NCBI GenBank assembly: GCA_014377015.1
Contig: JACMQL010000046.1
Coordinates: 62,001 to 126,000, forward strand
Reading direction: 5' to 3'
Source of the DNA: Actinomycetota bacterium
GTDB lineage: Bacteria; Actinomycetota; Actinomycetes; Nanopelagicales; Nanopelagicaceae
Length of the DNA stretch: 64,000 nucleotides
The position numbers were made by a program, and so were the translations under genes. Below the pieces are notes generated by a model. That model saw only the letters and a list, made by a program, of their open reading frames with translations. It had not been told where the DNA came from and ran no database searches. This document shows, piece by piece, positions 1 through 9,483 of this stretch. Positions within the stretch are counted from its first letter, which is position 1; every line of letters starts with the position of its first letter.

Positions 1-1
1 A

Positions 2-1093
2 TTTCTTGCACCATGCCCGACTGGCGAGGACACATATGTTTTATGCGAAAGTTGCGGTTTTGCCGCTAATGTTGAAGCGATGCGCACGGGCGCGTCGGCG
101 GTGGATGCGAACAACACTCCAGCAATGCAGGTTGTAGAGACTCCCAACACCCCAACTATTGAAACTCTAGTTGCAGTTTTGAATGAACGATACGGGAGCG
201 GCTTCACTGGCTCTGACACACTCAAAAATGTTTTGCTCGTGGCTGATGGAAAAAATATCTCTGTGTTGGTTCCTGGAGATCGCGAAGTCGATCTCAAGCG
301 ACTACAGGCGAACCTGCCAGGTGTGCAAGATGTGCGACTTTTTGACGACAGTGATTTCACAAAGAATCCGCAACTCGTTAAAGGTTACGTAGGACCTCAA
401 GCTGCGCAAGAGTTTGGACTGGTTTTGTATGCAGACCCTACTGTGGCAACAGGAAGTGCATGGGTCACTGGTGCAAACAAAGTCGGGCAGCACGCTCTCA
501 ATGTTGTTAGCGGTCGTGATTTTCACGTCGACGGTTACGTTGAAGCTGCGGAAATTCGGCAAGGTGATGCCTGCCCTGAGTGTGCATCGCCAGTAGTAAT
601 AGATCGCGCAATCGAAATCGGCCATATCTTCCAACTGGGCAGAAAGTACGCGCAAGCGCTAGATCTCACAGTGCTTGATAGCGATGGAAAACCACGCGTT
701 GTCACGATGGGTTCGTACGGTATCGGCGTCTCGCGCGCCGTTGCGGCAATTGCGGAACAAAATCACGATGAGTTGGGCCTGTCCTGGCCGATGGAAATTG
801 CACCGGCCAAGGTGCATATTGTGGCGACGGGCAAGGAAGACAAGCCATTTGATGTGGCTCTTGATCTCGGACTCGCCCTTGAGAAAGCGGGAGTTAGTGT
901 CATGCTCGATGATCGACGAGATGCCAGCCCGGGAGTGAAATTCAAGGACGCCGAACTTATCGGAGTTCCTATCATCGTTGTTGTAGGCAAAGGTCTGATC
1001 GAGGGCAAAGTAGAGATTCGCATCCGACGCACAGGCGAGCGGAGTGAAGTTTTATTTGAAAATGCACTCGGCACAATTTTGAACCATATGTAA
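2..1093 (+). CDS. proS: Prolyl-tRNA synthetase, C-terminal part (5' truncated by window edge)
   Basis: Class II aminoacyl-tRNA synthetase that charges tRNA-Pro in the cytoplasm. The reading frame is open from base 2, before the first ATG listed in the ORF track, and reads FLAPCPTGEDTYVLCESCGF, so the gene starts outside the window. Visible parts are the end of the first catalytic segment, the editing (INS/YbaK-like) domain at about residues 40-180, the class II motif 3 segment GSYGIGVSRAVAAIAEQ, and the anticodon-binding domain (roughly the last 110 residues, with LDDRRDASPGVKFKDAELIG). It is therefore the bacterial form with an inserted editing domain. The stop overlaps the next start as TAATG, implying translational coupling with the TSUP gene. 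Identification is secure. Confidence 0.96.
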   Translation, partial: FLAPCPTGEDTYVLCESCGFAANVEAMRTGASAVDANNTPAMQVVETPNTPTIETLVAVLNERYGSGFTGSDTLKNVLLVADGKNISVLVPGDREVDLKRLQANLPGVQDVRLFDDSDFTKNPQLVKGYVGPQAAQEFGLVLYADPTVATGSAWVTGANKVGQHALNVVSGRDFHVDGYVEAAEIRQGDACPECASPVVIDRAIEIGHIFQLGRKYAQALDLTVLDSDGKPRVVTMGSYGIGVSRAVAAIAEQNHDELGLSWPMEIAPAKVHIVATGKEDKPFDVALDLGLALEKAGVSVMLDDRRDASPGVKFKDAELIGVPIIVVVGKGLIEGKVEIRIRRTGERSEVLFENALGTILNHM

Positions 1094-1890
1094 TGCAATT
1101 CTTGGGGGAAGTTTCTTTACTTACCTTCTCCGTGTTGCTGCTGGCAGCTTTTTGTGCAGGTCTCATCGACGCCATAGCAGGCGGAGGTGGGTTGATTCAG
1201 TTGCCGGCGCTATTGATTGGCTTGCCGAATTCAGAGACTGCGCAGGTTTTGGGTACCAATAAACTCGCGGCAGTATTCGGAACTTCTTCGGCCGCCATCA
1301 TGTATCGGCGGCGCACGAAACCTGATCTTCGTTTTACATTGGCGATGGCCGTGCCTGCGTTTATAGGTTCAGTTTGCGGAGCGTTGCTCGCGGCATACAT
1401 ACCGACCGATGCACTTCGCCCGCTAGTTTTTGTTTTGCTTGTCGCAGTTGGAATCTTTACTTGGCGCAGACCGACTTTGGGTCATGTCGAACTACTACGT
1501 CACTCACCGCGTCGTCGCCAAAAAATTGCTGTGTTTGCCGGTGGCGGAATTGGATTCTATGACGGAGTGTTCGGGCCAGGAACTGGTACTTTTTTAATGC
1601 TGGTGCTGGTTGCGGCGCTTGGCTTCGCGTTTCTTAACGCATCGGCAATTGCAAAGATTGTTAACGTCTCGACCAACATCGGTGCAATTTGCGTATTCGG
1701 AATTCATGGCGTAATTCTTTGGAAACTTGGACTCGCACTTGGGGTAGCCAACATTGTCGGTGGTCTCATTGGAGCGCGGGTAGCCATTCGCGGGGGATCT
1801 GCTTTTGTGCGCCGAGTATTTCTCATAGTCACAGCGATTCTGATTTGCAAAGTGGGACTGGATACGCTGACGCATTTTCTTGAGCAATGA
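1093..1890 (+). CDS. TSUP (TauE/SafE, DUF81) family membrane permease
   Basis: Integral membrane protein of 265 aa, a typical TSUP length, with about eight hydrophobic segments. The N-terminal GLIDAIAGGGGLIQLPALL and the repeated GFYDGVFGPGTGTFLML in the second half are the paired glycine-rich signatures of the family (YfcA/TauE/SafE). Members export or import small anions such as sulfite, sulfoacetate or other organosulfur compounds; the substrate here cannot be told from sequence. The start codon overlaps the proS stop (TAATG), so it is probably co-translated with proS. It sits between proS and rimP and may be a lineage-specific addition to the core cluster. Confidence 0.88.
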   Translation: MQFLGEVSLLTFSVLLLAAFCAGLIDAIAGGGGLIQLPALLIGLPNSETAQVLGTNKLAAVFGTSSAAIMYRRRTKPDLRFTLAMAVPAFIGSVCGALLAAYIPTDALRPLVFVLLVAVGIFTWRRPTLGHVELLRHSPRRRQKIAVFAGGGIGFYDGVFGPGTGTFLMLVLVAALGFAFLNASAIAKIVNVSTNIGAICVFGIHGVILWKLGLALGVANIVGGLIGARVAIRGGSAFVRRVFLIVTAILICKVGLDTLTHFLEQ

Positions 1891-1954
1891 GTTAGTGGAG
1901 ACTGCCCCGCTTCTGGGTTATGATCTGGCTTACAACTTCATAGAAAGAGATGTG

Positions 1955-2428
1955 ATGGATATTAAAGAAGCAATTATTGTTGGCTTGACTCCAATAGTGT
2001 CCCAGGCGGGTTTTTTTCTCGAGGACGTGCAAGTTTCTGCGGCAGGGAAGAGACGAGTAATTACCTGCATAGTTGATGGCACAACGGATCTCACAATGGA
2101 CGAGGTCACTTCAATTTCAAAGGAAATTTCGGCCTTTCTTGATACGGCTTCTTTTCTAGGTGACTCGCCGTTTAACTTAGAGGTAACTTCCCCCGGCGTA
2201 GATCGACCACTTTCGGGACCTCGTCACTGGGAAAAAAATCTTAATCGCCTAGCACGTGCCGTAATGGTGAATGGTGAAGTAATCACCGGGAGAATTGAGG
2301 CAGTCCATGATGAATCGGTTTGCTTGCTGGTAGGAACTAAGGATCCAATGAAAATAGAACTGCCCTACGTCGAGATCAAACGCGCAACCGTCGAGATTGA
2401 GTTTAATCGCAAGGACGACCTAGCATGA
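1955..2428 (+). CDS. rimP: Ribosome maturation factor RimP
   Basis: Assists late assembly of the 30S subunit. The protein matches RimP in order: an N-terminal alpha/beta domain with FLEDVQVSAAGKRRVITCIVDG and DEVTSISKEISAFLD, the signature LEVTSPGVDRPL, and a C-terminal SH3-like domain. I place the start at ATG 1955 because AGAAAGAG lies 5 nt upstream and the conserved part begins right there, giving 157 aa. The ORF-track start at 1880 would add 25 unconserved residues and overlap the TSUP gene. The 3' end overlaps nusA as ATGA, so rimP-nusA is a coupled pair as in most bacteria. Confidence 0.95.
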   Translation: MDIKEAIIVGLTPIVSQAGFFLEDVQVSAAGKRRVITCIVDGTTDLTMDEVTSISKEISAFLDTASFLGDSPFNLEVTSPGVDRPLSGPRHWEKNLNRLARAVMVNGEVITGRIEAVHDESVCLLVGTKDPMKIELPYVEIKRATVEIEFNRKDDLA

Positions 2429-3417
2429 ACGTTGACATGAAGGCACTTTCATCCCTCACTATTGAAAAAGAGATTCCACTTGAACGGCTGATTTCTGCCA
2501 TCGAAGCTGCAGTGCTTACCGCATATGCGCACATGCCAGAAGCTCGTCCGCATGCCTATGCCCATCTTGATCGAGAGACTGGTGAGATTCGCATTAATGT
2601 CCCGATTTTCGGGGAGGATGGCGAAAAGATCAACGAGGAAGTTGATAGCCCTGCAGGTTTTAGTCGCATTGCGACGAGTACTGCGCGTCAGTTGATCAAA
2701 CAGAAGATGCGCGAGGCCAATGACGCTGACATAGTCGGTGAATTCACTGCCTCAGTTGGAGACGTTGTTTCTGGTGTAGTGCAACAGGGTCGCGATCCCC
2801 GTACGGTTTACGTAAATCTGGGCCGCGTCGAAGGCAAGGTTCCGTCACAGGAGCAGGTGCCAGGCGAGGTGTACACGCACGGTGAACGAATCAAATGTTT
2901 TGTCGTTGATGTGAAGCAAGGGCTCAAAGGTCCGGAAGTAACACTTTCGCGCAGCCACCCTGCATTGGTGAAGCAACTTTTCGCCCTTGAAGTTCCAGAG
3001 ATCACCGACCGCATTGTTGAAATTATGGCCATTGCCCGCGAGGCAGGACATCGCACCAAGATTGCAGTGCGTACCCATCGTGCTGGCGTCAGTCCAAAGG
3101 GTTCATTAATTGGCCCGATGGGCTCTCGAGCGCGTGCGGTGATGGACGAATTGCACGGAGAGAAGATCGACATAGTCGACTGGTCTGAGGATCCCGCAGT
3201 TTTCGTGGGTCATGCCCTAGCCCCGGCAAAAGTCGAGAAGGTGGAGATCGTCGACCTTTTGACCCGCTCAGCAAAAGTCACAGTTCCTGATTATCAACTC
3301 TCACTTGCCATCGGCAAGGACGGCCAGAACGCCCGCTTGGCCGCCCGACTCACAGGTTGGCGCATTGACATCCATTCTGACGCACCCGTTGGGTCTAGCT
3401 CCGCGAAACCGAGATAG
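2425..3417 (+). CDS. nusA: Transcription termination/antitermination factor NusA
   Basis: RNA-polymerase-binding factor controlling pausing, termination and antitermination. At 330 aa it is the short actinobacterial form without the C-terminal acidic repeats of E. coli NusA. Domains in order are the N-terminal RNAP-binding domain (1-110), S1 (about 115-185, with [19 protein letters not shown]), KH1 (about 190-265, with [21 protein letters not shown]) and KH2 (about 270-325, with [19 protein letters not shown]). It is coupled to rimP by an ATGA overlap and is followed by ylxR and infB, the standard cluster. Confidence 0.97.
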   Translation: MNVDMKALSSLTIEKEIPLERLISAIEAAVLTAYAHMPEARPHAYAHLDRETGEIRINVPIFGEDGEKINEEVDSPAGFSRIATSTARQLIKQKMREANDADIVGEFTASVGDVVSGVVQQGRDPRTVYVNLGRVEGKVPSQEQVPGEVYTHGERIKCFVVDVKQGLKGPEVTLSRSHPALVKQLFALEVPEITDRIVEIMAIAREAGHRTKIAVRTHRAGVSPKGSLIGPMGSRARAVMDELHGEKIDIVDWSEDPAVFVGHALAPAKVEKVEIVDLLTRSAKVTVPDYQLSLAIGKDGQNARLAARLTGWRIDIHSDAPVGSSSAKPR

Positions 3418-3517
3418 TTCCGAAAATTCAAAAACCGTTGCCATGGGCTCTCGATTTAGGGTATTGCCGCAATGGCAGGTAGGGTTGGGGACGTTGAATT
3501 TGAGTGAACGGTCGGTC

Positions 3518-3796
3518 ATGATTTCTCGGCAAAGCACCAGAGTGCGGAGTTGTGTTGATTGTCGAAAACGAGAAAATCCAACAGCGTTAATCAGAACTGT
3601 GTGCAGGGACGGGAAGTTAATTCCTGATCCGCTGGGCATCTCTCCAGGGAGAGGTGCGTGGGTACACAGTAAATGTGCGGCGCGAGCGGTTGAGCGCGGA
3701 GTTTTTGGCCGAGCGCTTCGACTTAAAGATGCGCCAGATGGCAGCGATCTGATCGCCTACATCGAAGTAACGTTTACAGAGCAGTTCAGAAGTTAA
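3518..3796 (+). CDS. ylxR: YlxR family RNA-binding protein
   Basis: Small basic protein of 92 aa encoded between nusA and infB, the usual place for ylxR (DUF448). It shows the family hallmarks RSCVDCRKRENPTALIR and a later GRGAWVHSKCAARAVERG. In Bacillus the homologue binds RNase P RNA and modulates tRNA processing; YlxR may also be a nucleoid-associated RNA-binding factor. I chose ATG 3518 because the family begins a few residues before the first Cys. The ORF-track start at 3305 runs back into nusA in another frame. There is a 127-base gap before infB. Confidence 0.9.
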   Translation: MISRQSTRVRSCVDCRKRENPTALIRTVCRDGKLIPDPLGISPGRGAWVHSKCAARAVERGVFGRALRLKDAPDGSDLIAYIEVTFTEQFRS

Positions 3797-3923
3797 GACT
3801 TATCAAAACTAAGTTTGATGAATTGGATGCGAAAGATATGAAACTCACATGAGTTCGACACGATCATGAGGTCAAGCAACTAAGGCTCGCATCTAGAAAA
3901 TTGCGGGCCAAGACAGGAGAACT

Positions 3924-6644
3924 GTGGCAAAGGTCCGCGTACATGAGTTAGCAAAACAACTCGGTATGGAGAGCAAGGAAGTCCTTGTAAAACTCCAAGA
4001 AATGGGCGAATTCGTTCGATCTGCCTCTTCGACGGTGGAAGCACCCGTCGTACGCAAGATGCAAGAAATGTTTCCCAATGCAAAACCCGCCGAAGATGTA
4101 AAGCCGGTCAAGAAGGCTGCCGCAAAGAAAGCCGTTGCAAAGTCTCCGGAAGCGGAGTTATCTCCGCAAGCTGCCACTGAACTTCTGGCAGAAATTGCGC
4201 CGGGATTAGTGGAGCAAGCTGTTGCGCAGCAAGCTAGCGCTGAAAAGGCCGCGGCAGAAATTAAGCCGACACCTCCAGTCATATCCGCGGCACCAACTGA
4301 GGGCGCAGCGGCACCGCTTCCGTCTTCAATCCCGCGGCCGCCAGTTCCGCGTCCAGGTAACAATCCATTTGGAACTCCGCGTCCACCGGCTGCGCGTCCA
4401 CCGGCTGCGCGTCCAGGTAACAATCCATTTTCCGCGGGCGGACCTCGCCCAGGACCGCGGCCCGGTGGTCCAACCGGCACAGGCGGACCACGCCCACCCA
4501 TGTCCGGTCCCCGCCCAGGTTCAGTTCGACCAGGTTTTGCCGCGCGACCATCTTCACCTCGGCCACCGCAGTCAGGAACGGGCAATTATCCGCCACGTCC
4601 TGGTGCAGGTGGAGCACCGGGCAGTCCCTACCGTTCGCCAGGTGCGGGCGGAGCTCCAGCTGCAGGTGCGGCAGGAGCAGCGCGTCCAGGTGCGGGTCGT
4701 CCGCAACGCGGAAGCACTGGGGGAGCGTTTGGAAAGAATGCGAGCAAGCGGAGCAAGAGCAAGCCAAAGAGCAGAAAGGCGCTGCGTGACGAGTTCGACA
4801 ATATGCAGGCGCCTCAACTCGGTGGTGCCGTTGTTCCGCACGGAGATGGCAAAACCACAATTCGAATGCGCCGCGGTGCATCACTTGCAGACTTTGCCGA
4901 AAAAATTAGCGCTGATCCAGCTGCGCTGGTTGCGGCGCTCTTTCACTTAGGTGAAATGGTCACTGCTACTCAATCTGTGAATGAGGATACTTTCGCGTTA
5001 CTCGGCAGCGAGTTGGGATACATCATCCAAATTGTCAGTCCCGAGGACGAAGACCGCGAGCTGCTCGAGACTTTCGACATCAACTTGGAGAAAGAGTTGG
5101 CCAGCCTGGATCCTGCAATGCTTGTGCTGCGACCACCAGTTGTCACTGTTATGGGTCACGTTGATCACGGTAAGACTCGATTGCTTGATGCAATTCGCCA
5201 AACTGAAGTTATCAAAACTGAAGCGGGTGGAATTACGCAGCACATAGGTGCGTATCAGATTCATCATCAACATGACGGCACCGATCGAGCCATCACATTT
5301 ATCGACACCCCTGGTCACGAAGCATTCACCGCTATGCGTGCTCGTGGCGCAAAGGTCACTGATATCGCAGTGCTAGTTGTTGCCGCTGATGACGGCGTGA
5401 TGCCCCAAACTATTGAGGCGCTCAACCACGCGCAGGCAGCCGATGTGCCTATCGTTGTTGCCGTTAACAAGATTGATAAGGAAGGCGCAAATCCTGACAA
5501 GGTTCGTCAGCAACTCACGGAGTACAACTTGATCGCTGAGGAATACGGCGGAAGTACGATCTTTGTAAACGTTTCCGCAAAAACTGGAACTGGAATCGAT
5601 GAGTTGATTGATTCCATTCTTCTGACGGCAGATGCTGCGATTGATTTGCAAGCAGTAGCAGATGATGCGGCACGTGGTGTTGCAATTGAAGCACACCTCG
5701 ATCGCGGTCGTGGCCCGGTTGCAACAGTGCTTGTTCAGCGCGGAACTTTGCGAGTTGGCGATGCGATTGTGGCGGGCGGATCATTCGGACGCGTTCGTGC
5801 GATGCTCGACGAGCATGGTGAAAACGTTGAATTTGCTGGCCCATCTCGTCCGGTGCAAGTACTTGGATTCACATCCGTACCTAGCGCAGGTGACACCTTC
5901 CTCGTTGCTGATGAAGATAGAACTGCGCGCCAGATCGCTGAAAAGCGTCAGGCTGCGGAACGAAATGCTCAGCTTGCTAAGGCGCGCAAGAAAGTCTCGT
6001 TGGAAGACTTCATGGAACAGTCGAAGATTTCAACCCTTAACCTCATTCTTAAGGGCGACGTAAGTGGTTCGGTTGAAGCGCTCGAAGATGCATTGATGCA
6101 ACTCGATGTCGGAGCAGAAGTTGACCTTCGAGTGATTCACCGTGGTGTGGGTGCTATTACTAAGAGCGATATCACTCTGGCATCAGCGTCAACGGCGATA
6201 GTCATTGGTTTCAATGTGAAGCCAGAACCTCAGACTGCGATATTCGCTGATCAAGAAGGGGTAGAAGTCCGCTTCTACTCTGTCATTTATCAAGCAATTG
6301 ATGAGATTGAACTTGCGCTCAAGGGCTTACTCAAGCCTGAATTTGAAGAAGTTGTTCTCGGCAATGCTGAGATCCGCGAGATCTTTAAATCCAGCAAGTT
6401 CGGAAATATCGCAGGCTCGATCGTTCTCGATGGAATCATCCGTCGCAACGCAAAGGCTCGCTTGATGCGTGCTGGCGAACTCGTTGTCGATGGCTTGACG
6501 ATTGAATCTCTCAAGAGATTCAAGGATGACGCAACCGAAGTCCGCGAAGGTTTTGAGTGCGGTATCGGAGTCGGGTCGTATAAGGATGTGCAAATCGGAG
6601 ACGTAGTTCAGGTCTACGAGATGCGCGAGAAGAAGCGGGTATAA
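3924..6644 (+). CDS. infB: Translation initiation factor IF-2
   Basis: GTPase that places initiator tRNA on the ribosome. At 906 aa it has the long actinobacterial layout: an N-terminal IF2 domain with [19 protein letters not shown], then about 260 residues rich in Pro, Gly, Arg and Ala, including two copies of RPGNNPF. The G domain follows with [10 protein letters not shown] (G1), DTPGHEAF (G3) and NKID (G4), then domains II-IV with the C-terminal IF-2 domain. The start is GTG 3924, supported by AGGAGA 3 nt upstream. The low-complexity segment produces several long shadow ORFs on both strands that are not genes. rbfA begins 2 bases after the stop. Confidence 0.98.
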   Translation: MAKVRVHELAKQLGMESKEVLVKLQEMGEFVRSASSTVEAPVVRKMQEMFPNAKPAEDVKPVKKAAAKKAVAKSPEAELSPQAATELLAEIAPGLVEQAVAQQASAEKAAAEIKPTPPVISAAPTEGAAAPLPSSIPRPPVPRPGNNPFGTPRPPAARPPAARPGNNPFSAGGPRPGPRPGGPTGTGGPRPPMSGPRPGSVRPGFAARPSSPRPPQSGTGNYPPRPGAGGAPGSPYRSPGAGGAPAAGAAGAARPGAGRPQRGSTGGAFGKNASKRSKSKPKSRKALRDEFDNMQAPQLGGAVVPHGDGKTTIRMRRGASLADFAEKISADPAALVAALFHLGEMVTATQSVNEDTFALLGSELGYIIQIVSPEDEDRELLETFDINLEKELASLDPAMLVLRPPVVTVMGHVDHGKTRLLDAIRQTEVIKTEAGGITQHIGAYQIHHQHDGTDRAITFIDTPGHEAFTAMRARGAKVTDIAVLVVAADDGVMPQTIEALNHAQAADVPIVVAVNKIDKEGANPDKVRQQLTEYNLIAEEYGGSTIFVNVSAKTGTGIDELIDSILLTADAAIDLQAVADDAARGVAIEAHLDRGRGPVATVLVQRGTLRVGDAIVAGGSFGRVRAMLDEHGENVEFAGPSRPVQVLGFTSVPSAGDTFLVADEDRTARQIAEKRQAAERNAQLAKARKKVSLEDFMEQSKISTLNLILKGDVSGSVEALEDALMQLDVGAEVDLRVIHRGVGAITKSDITLASASTAIVIGFNVKPEPQTAIFADQEGVEVRFYSVIYQAIDEIELALKGLLKPEFEEVVLGNAEIREIFKSSKFGNIAGSIVLDGIIRRNAKARLMRAGELVVDGLTIESLKRFKDDATEVREGFECGIGVGSYKDVQIGDVVQVYEMREKKRV

Positions 6645-6646
6645 CT

Positions 6647-7111
6647 GTGGGTCAATCGCATCGAACTCAGAAGGTTGCAGATCGAATTAAGGTTGTAGTG
6701 GCGGGAGTCCTTGAAGGAAAAATCAAGGACCCGCGACTCGGCTTTGTCACAATTACTGATTGTCGTGTGACTGGCGATCTGCAGCAAGCATCAGTTTTCT
6801 ATTCGGTGTTGGGGGACGAGCTACAACGCGAGGCAACTGCGGCAGCGCTGCAAAGTGCCAAGGGCGTGATTCGAGCGGCCGTCGGTAAAGATCTGGGCCT
6901 TCGAATCACTCCGTCACTCGAATTCTTCGAAGACGCCCTTCCCGAGAGTGCGAAAGCTCTCGAGTCCTTACTTGATACTGTGCACCAGAGAGATGCAGAA
7001 GTGATCGCGCTGCGCGCGAATGCAAAGTATGCAGGTGAATCTGATCCTTACAAGGCGCCTCGTACTCAGGGCCTGCAAGGAGATCACGGGGACGAGCCCG
7101 TTGAGCATTGA
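6647..7111 (+). CDS. rbfA: Ribosome-binding factor A
   Basis: Cold-adaptation and 30S maturation factor that binds helix 1 of 16S rRNA. The 154-aa protein has the family opening [20 protein letters not shown] and [13 protein letters not shown], a KH-like core ending in [14 protein letters not shown], and a charged tail carrying a few extra residues beyond the usual domain. The start is GTG 6647, only 2 bases after the infB stop. Its 3' end overlaps truB by 11 bases, so infB-rbfA-truB form one operon. Confidence 0.95.
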   Translation: MGQSHRTQKVADRIKVVVAGVLEGKIKDPRLGFVTITDCRVTGDLQQASVFYSVLGDELQREATAAALQSAKGVIRAAVGKDLGLRITPSLEFFEDALPESAKALESLLDTVHQRDAEVIALRANAKYAGESDPYKAPRTQGLQGDHGDEPVEH

Positions 7112-7985
7112 TGGATTTCTTGTAGTCGATAAGGCTGGTGGAATTACGAGCCATGATGTCGTTGCAATTGCGCGGCGGGCGTTAGGTACGCGAAAAGTTG
7201 GACACGCAGGAACTCTCGATCCGATGGCAACAGGTGTGCTCGTCCTTGGCTTCGGGAATGGCACTCGGTTGCTGCAATACATCACCGATGGTGAAAAGAG
7301 CTATGAAGCTACCGTTGTATTGGGGGCAAGCACCGTCACCGATGATGCCGAGGGTGAGATTCTTGAAACTGCAACATTGACTGAATTAGCAGGGATCTCC
7401 GATGAGATGATCATCGATTCATTCAAACCAATGAAAGGCGTGATATTTCAACGCCCGAGTTCGGTTTCAGCGGTGAAAGTTGCTGGTGAGCGTGCCTACG
7501 CCCGAGTTCGTGCGGGAGAAAAAGTGGATTTACCGGCCCGCGAAGTCACGATTTCAATTCTTGATGTGAAGCAGATTCGTAGAGTCGAAGGAAGAATAGA
7601 GATTGACATCTGCGTCACGTGCGGTGCCGGAACTTTCATTCGCGCTATCGCGCGCGATTGCGGAGAAACACTTAAAGTAGGCGGACACTTGAGCAAACTT
7701 CGTCGAACATGGGTCGCTCCATTTGATTTGTCTTCGGCAGTCAGTGTTACCGATCTCAAGTCTGGTGAATTCAACTCTTTGAGTGTCGAAAGCGTGGCAC
7801 GCTTGCGTTTTCCGGTGCGTGAAATATCAGAAACCGAACGCGACGAATTGCGTTTCGGACGCGCGCTTTCGCCAGCGGGAACTACCGTAGTAACGGCGGC
7901 GATCTTCAAGGAAAAACTGGTAGCGCTACTCCAAGATCGCGACTTGAAATCTTGCCCCATCGCGGTATTTTCAGTTGAGTCCTGA
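7101..7985 (+). CDS. truB: tRNA pseudouridine-55 synthase
   Basis: Makes pseudouridine 55 in the T loop of tRNAs. Key motifs are [17 protein letters not shown] at the N terminus, [18 protein letters not shown] with the catalytic Asp in GTLDP, and [22 protein letters not shown]-terminal part of about 60 residues is present. I placed the start at TTG 7101, preceded by GGGGA at 8-nt spacing, giving 294 aa, the usual length. The ORF-track start at 7020 would add 27 residues inside rbfA. It overlaps rbfA by 11 bases. Confidence 0.95.
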   Translation: MSIDGFLVVDKAGGITSHDVVAIARRALGTRKVGHAGTLDPMATGVLVLGFGNGTRLLQYITDGEKSYEATVVLGASTVTDDAEGEILETATLTELAGISDEMIIDSFKPMKGVIFQRPSSVSAVKVAGERAYARVRAGEKVDLPAREVTISILDVKQIRRVEGRIEIDICVTCGAGTFIRAIARDCGETLKVGGHLSKLRRTWVAPFDLSSAVSVTDLKSGEFNSLSVESVARLRFPVREISETERDELRFGRALSPAGTTVVTAAIFKEKLVALLQDRDLKSCPIAVFSVES

Positions 7986-8003
7986 GGGTGGAAAGATTGA
8001 TCT

Positions 8004-8930
8004 ATGAATAGATTGCAATGGCGGGGAGAACAAATCGCTGGCGCAGTGGTGGCGATCGGAATCTTCGACGGCGTCCATATCGGCCATCAGGCGATTTTGG
8101 CGAGAGCCGAACAAGTGAGTAACGGCCGTGGTGTCATAGCGCTCACCTTCGACCCCCACCCAATGCAGATTTTCGCTCCCGCCAAGGCGCCAACCATGCT
8201 CGTTTCTCTGGAGCGGCGGATTGAGTTATTGAAGCAGTATGGGGCAGATGCAGTCGTGGTCTGTGATTTTGATAAAGATTTCGCCGCGATGTCTCCCGAT
8301 GATTTTGTCTCGCAAGTTCTGGTCAAGCACCTGCAGATATCTGGCGCCGTTGTAGGAGAGAACTTCACCTACGGACATAAAGCAGCTGGAGGCGTCAGCG
8401 ACCTGATCGCCGCCGGAAAAGTACAAGACTTTCACGCAGAAGAGGTTGCGTTGCAATCAAGTCAGGGAGGCGTGGTCTCATCGACACGTATTCGCGAGGC
8501 AATTTCGCAAGGGAATGTGGAATTAGCACGCACCCTTTTGACTCGCCCGCATCGACTTGAAGGAGTGGTTGTTCATGGCGAAAAGCGCGGTCGCGAGATC
8601 GGGTACCCAACTGCGAATCTCGGATACTCAACGGCATTCAATTCCGTTCCGGCTGACGGGATATATGCGGGGTGGCTGGAAGTCGAAGGCGTGCGGTGGC
8701 CAGCGGCCATCTCAATCGGCACGAATCCGACCTTTGCCGGCGAGAGGTCGCGCCAGGTTGAGGCGTATGCCCTTGATCAAACTGGCCTCGATCTTTATGA
8801 CAAGCCGGCGACTATTGATTTTGGATGGCGCCTCCGGGAAACAGTTAAGTTCGACGGCCTGGCAGCCCTGCTCGAACAGATGAAAAAAGACTGCGATCAG
8901 GCGCGAATTTTGACGCAAAGTGTTCGGTAA
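8004..8930 (+). CDS. ribF: Bifunctional riboflavin kinase / FAD synthetase
   Basis: Converts riboflavin to FMN and FMN to FAD. The N-terminal FAD-synthetase (nucleotidyltransferase-like) domain has GIFDGVHIGHQAIL and SSTRIREAISQGNVELA. The C-terminal riboflavin kinase domain has GREIGYPTANLGY and the GIYAGWLEVEG strand. The length of 308 aa is typical. It starts 18 bases after truB and completes the nusA-infB-truB-ribF string. The following 157 bases carry the leader of rpsO. Confidence 0.95.
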   Translation: MNRLQWRGEQIAGAVVAIGIFDGVHIGHQAILARAEQVSNGRGVIALTFDPHPMQIFAPAKAPTMLVSLERRIELLKQYGADAVVVCDFDKDFAAMSPDDFVSQVLVKHLQISGAVVGENFTYGHKAAGGVSDLIAAGKVQDFHAEEVALQSSQGGVVSSTRIREAISQGNVELARTLLTRPHRLEGVVVHGEKRGREIGYPTANLGYSTAFNSVPADGIYAGWLEVEGVRWPAAISIGTNPTFAGERSRQVEAYALDQTGLDLYDKPATIDFGWRLRETVKFDGLAALLEQMKKDCDQARILTQSVR

Positions 8931-9087
8931 TCGCCATGCGGGCTCCTTTTAGATTTGATCTGACTCACCCGATTTCTCTTGAGCGCGCGAGCGCTGGTAT
9001 CCTTTGCCGTCCAACGAGAAAGCGAGTTTCCGTGAGGCAAACCGGAAGCCATCCCAAGTAGTAGCGAACAGCAAAAGGAGCACCACA
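8931..9087 (+). promoter_or_regulatory. rpsO upstream leader with candidate -10 box and hairpin
   Basis: Intergenic leader between ribF and rpsO. A TATCCT box at 8998-9003 could be a -10 element, though I see no good -35. Downstream, TTCCG (9028-9032) can pair with CGGAA (9043-9047) around a 10-nt loop, and AAAAGGAG precedes the ATG. S15 autoregulates through leader structures in several phyla, so this may be such a site, but neither the promoter nor the regulation is proven. Confidence 0.35.
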
Positions 9088-9357
9088 ATGGCACTATCGC
9101 CAGAAGTAAAGAAAGAAATTATCGCAAAGTACGGAAGTTCGCCTACTGACACGGGAAGTCCTGAAGCACAGGTCGCTTTGCTCTCCAAGCGCATTGAAGA
9201 AATCACAGAACATTTGAAGACTAATAAGCATGATCACCACAATCGTCGTGGCTTGCTTCTATTAGTTGGGCAACGTCGCCGAATTCTTCAGTACCTCGCA
9301 AAGACAAACATCGAACGCTACAGAGCGATTATCGAAAAGCTCGGTATTCGCCGCTAA
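9088..9357 (+). CDS. rpsO: 30S ribosomal protein S15
   Basis: Primary-binding 30S protein of 89 aa that contacts the central domain of 16S rRNA. It is a full-length match: [16 protein letters not shown], then [20 protein letters not shown] and [23 protein letters not shown] 9088 follows AAAAGGAG by 7 nt. The ORF-track start at 9004 adds non-coding leader. It is followed by the Actino-pnp RNA and pnp, the conserved rpsO-pnp pairing. Confidence 0.98.
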   Translation: MALSPEVKKEIIAKYGSSPTDTGSPEAQVALLSKRIEEITEHLKTNKHDHHNRRGLLLLVGQRRRILQYLAKTNIERYRAIIEKLGIRR

Positions 9358-9365
9358 TACAACGA

Positions 9366-9445
9366 TCAACCGGGAGAGATGGTCCTCGGTAGTGGTTTAC
9401 GGGTGCCGATTTCAAAAGTAGCCGTGAACTTCGATCGAAGATCCA
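9366..9445 (+). ncRNA. Actino-pnp leader RNA motif
   Basis: Structured RNA in the 5' UTR of pnp. The 126-base spacer between rpsO and pnp contains GGTCCTCGGTAGTGG, a middle GGGTGCCGA segment and the perfect 12-base palindrome CTTCGATCGAAG (9429-9440). This arrangement matches my memory of the Actino-pnp motif described upstream of polynucleotide phosphorylase genes in Actinobacteria. By analogy with RNase III-processed pnp leaders elsewhere it may serve in autoregulation, but that is not shown. The boundaries are approximate. Confidence 0.8.
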
Positions 9446-9483
9446 TTTACTCCCTCGGTTTTGATCGAGAACAGGAGTGACCC

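Noticed and set aside
302-655. Minus-strand ORF inside proS and many similar overlapping ORFs in the track
   Set aside because: They overlap genes with clear family motifs, show no recognisable domains and lack ribosome-binding sites.
4222-4950. Long alternative-frame ORFs on both strands over the infB N-terminal region
   Set aside because: They arise from the Pro/Gly/Arg-rich repetitive coding of IF-2; the IF-2 frame is continuous with a good start and conserved domains.
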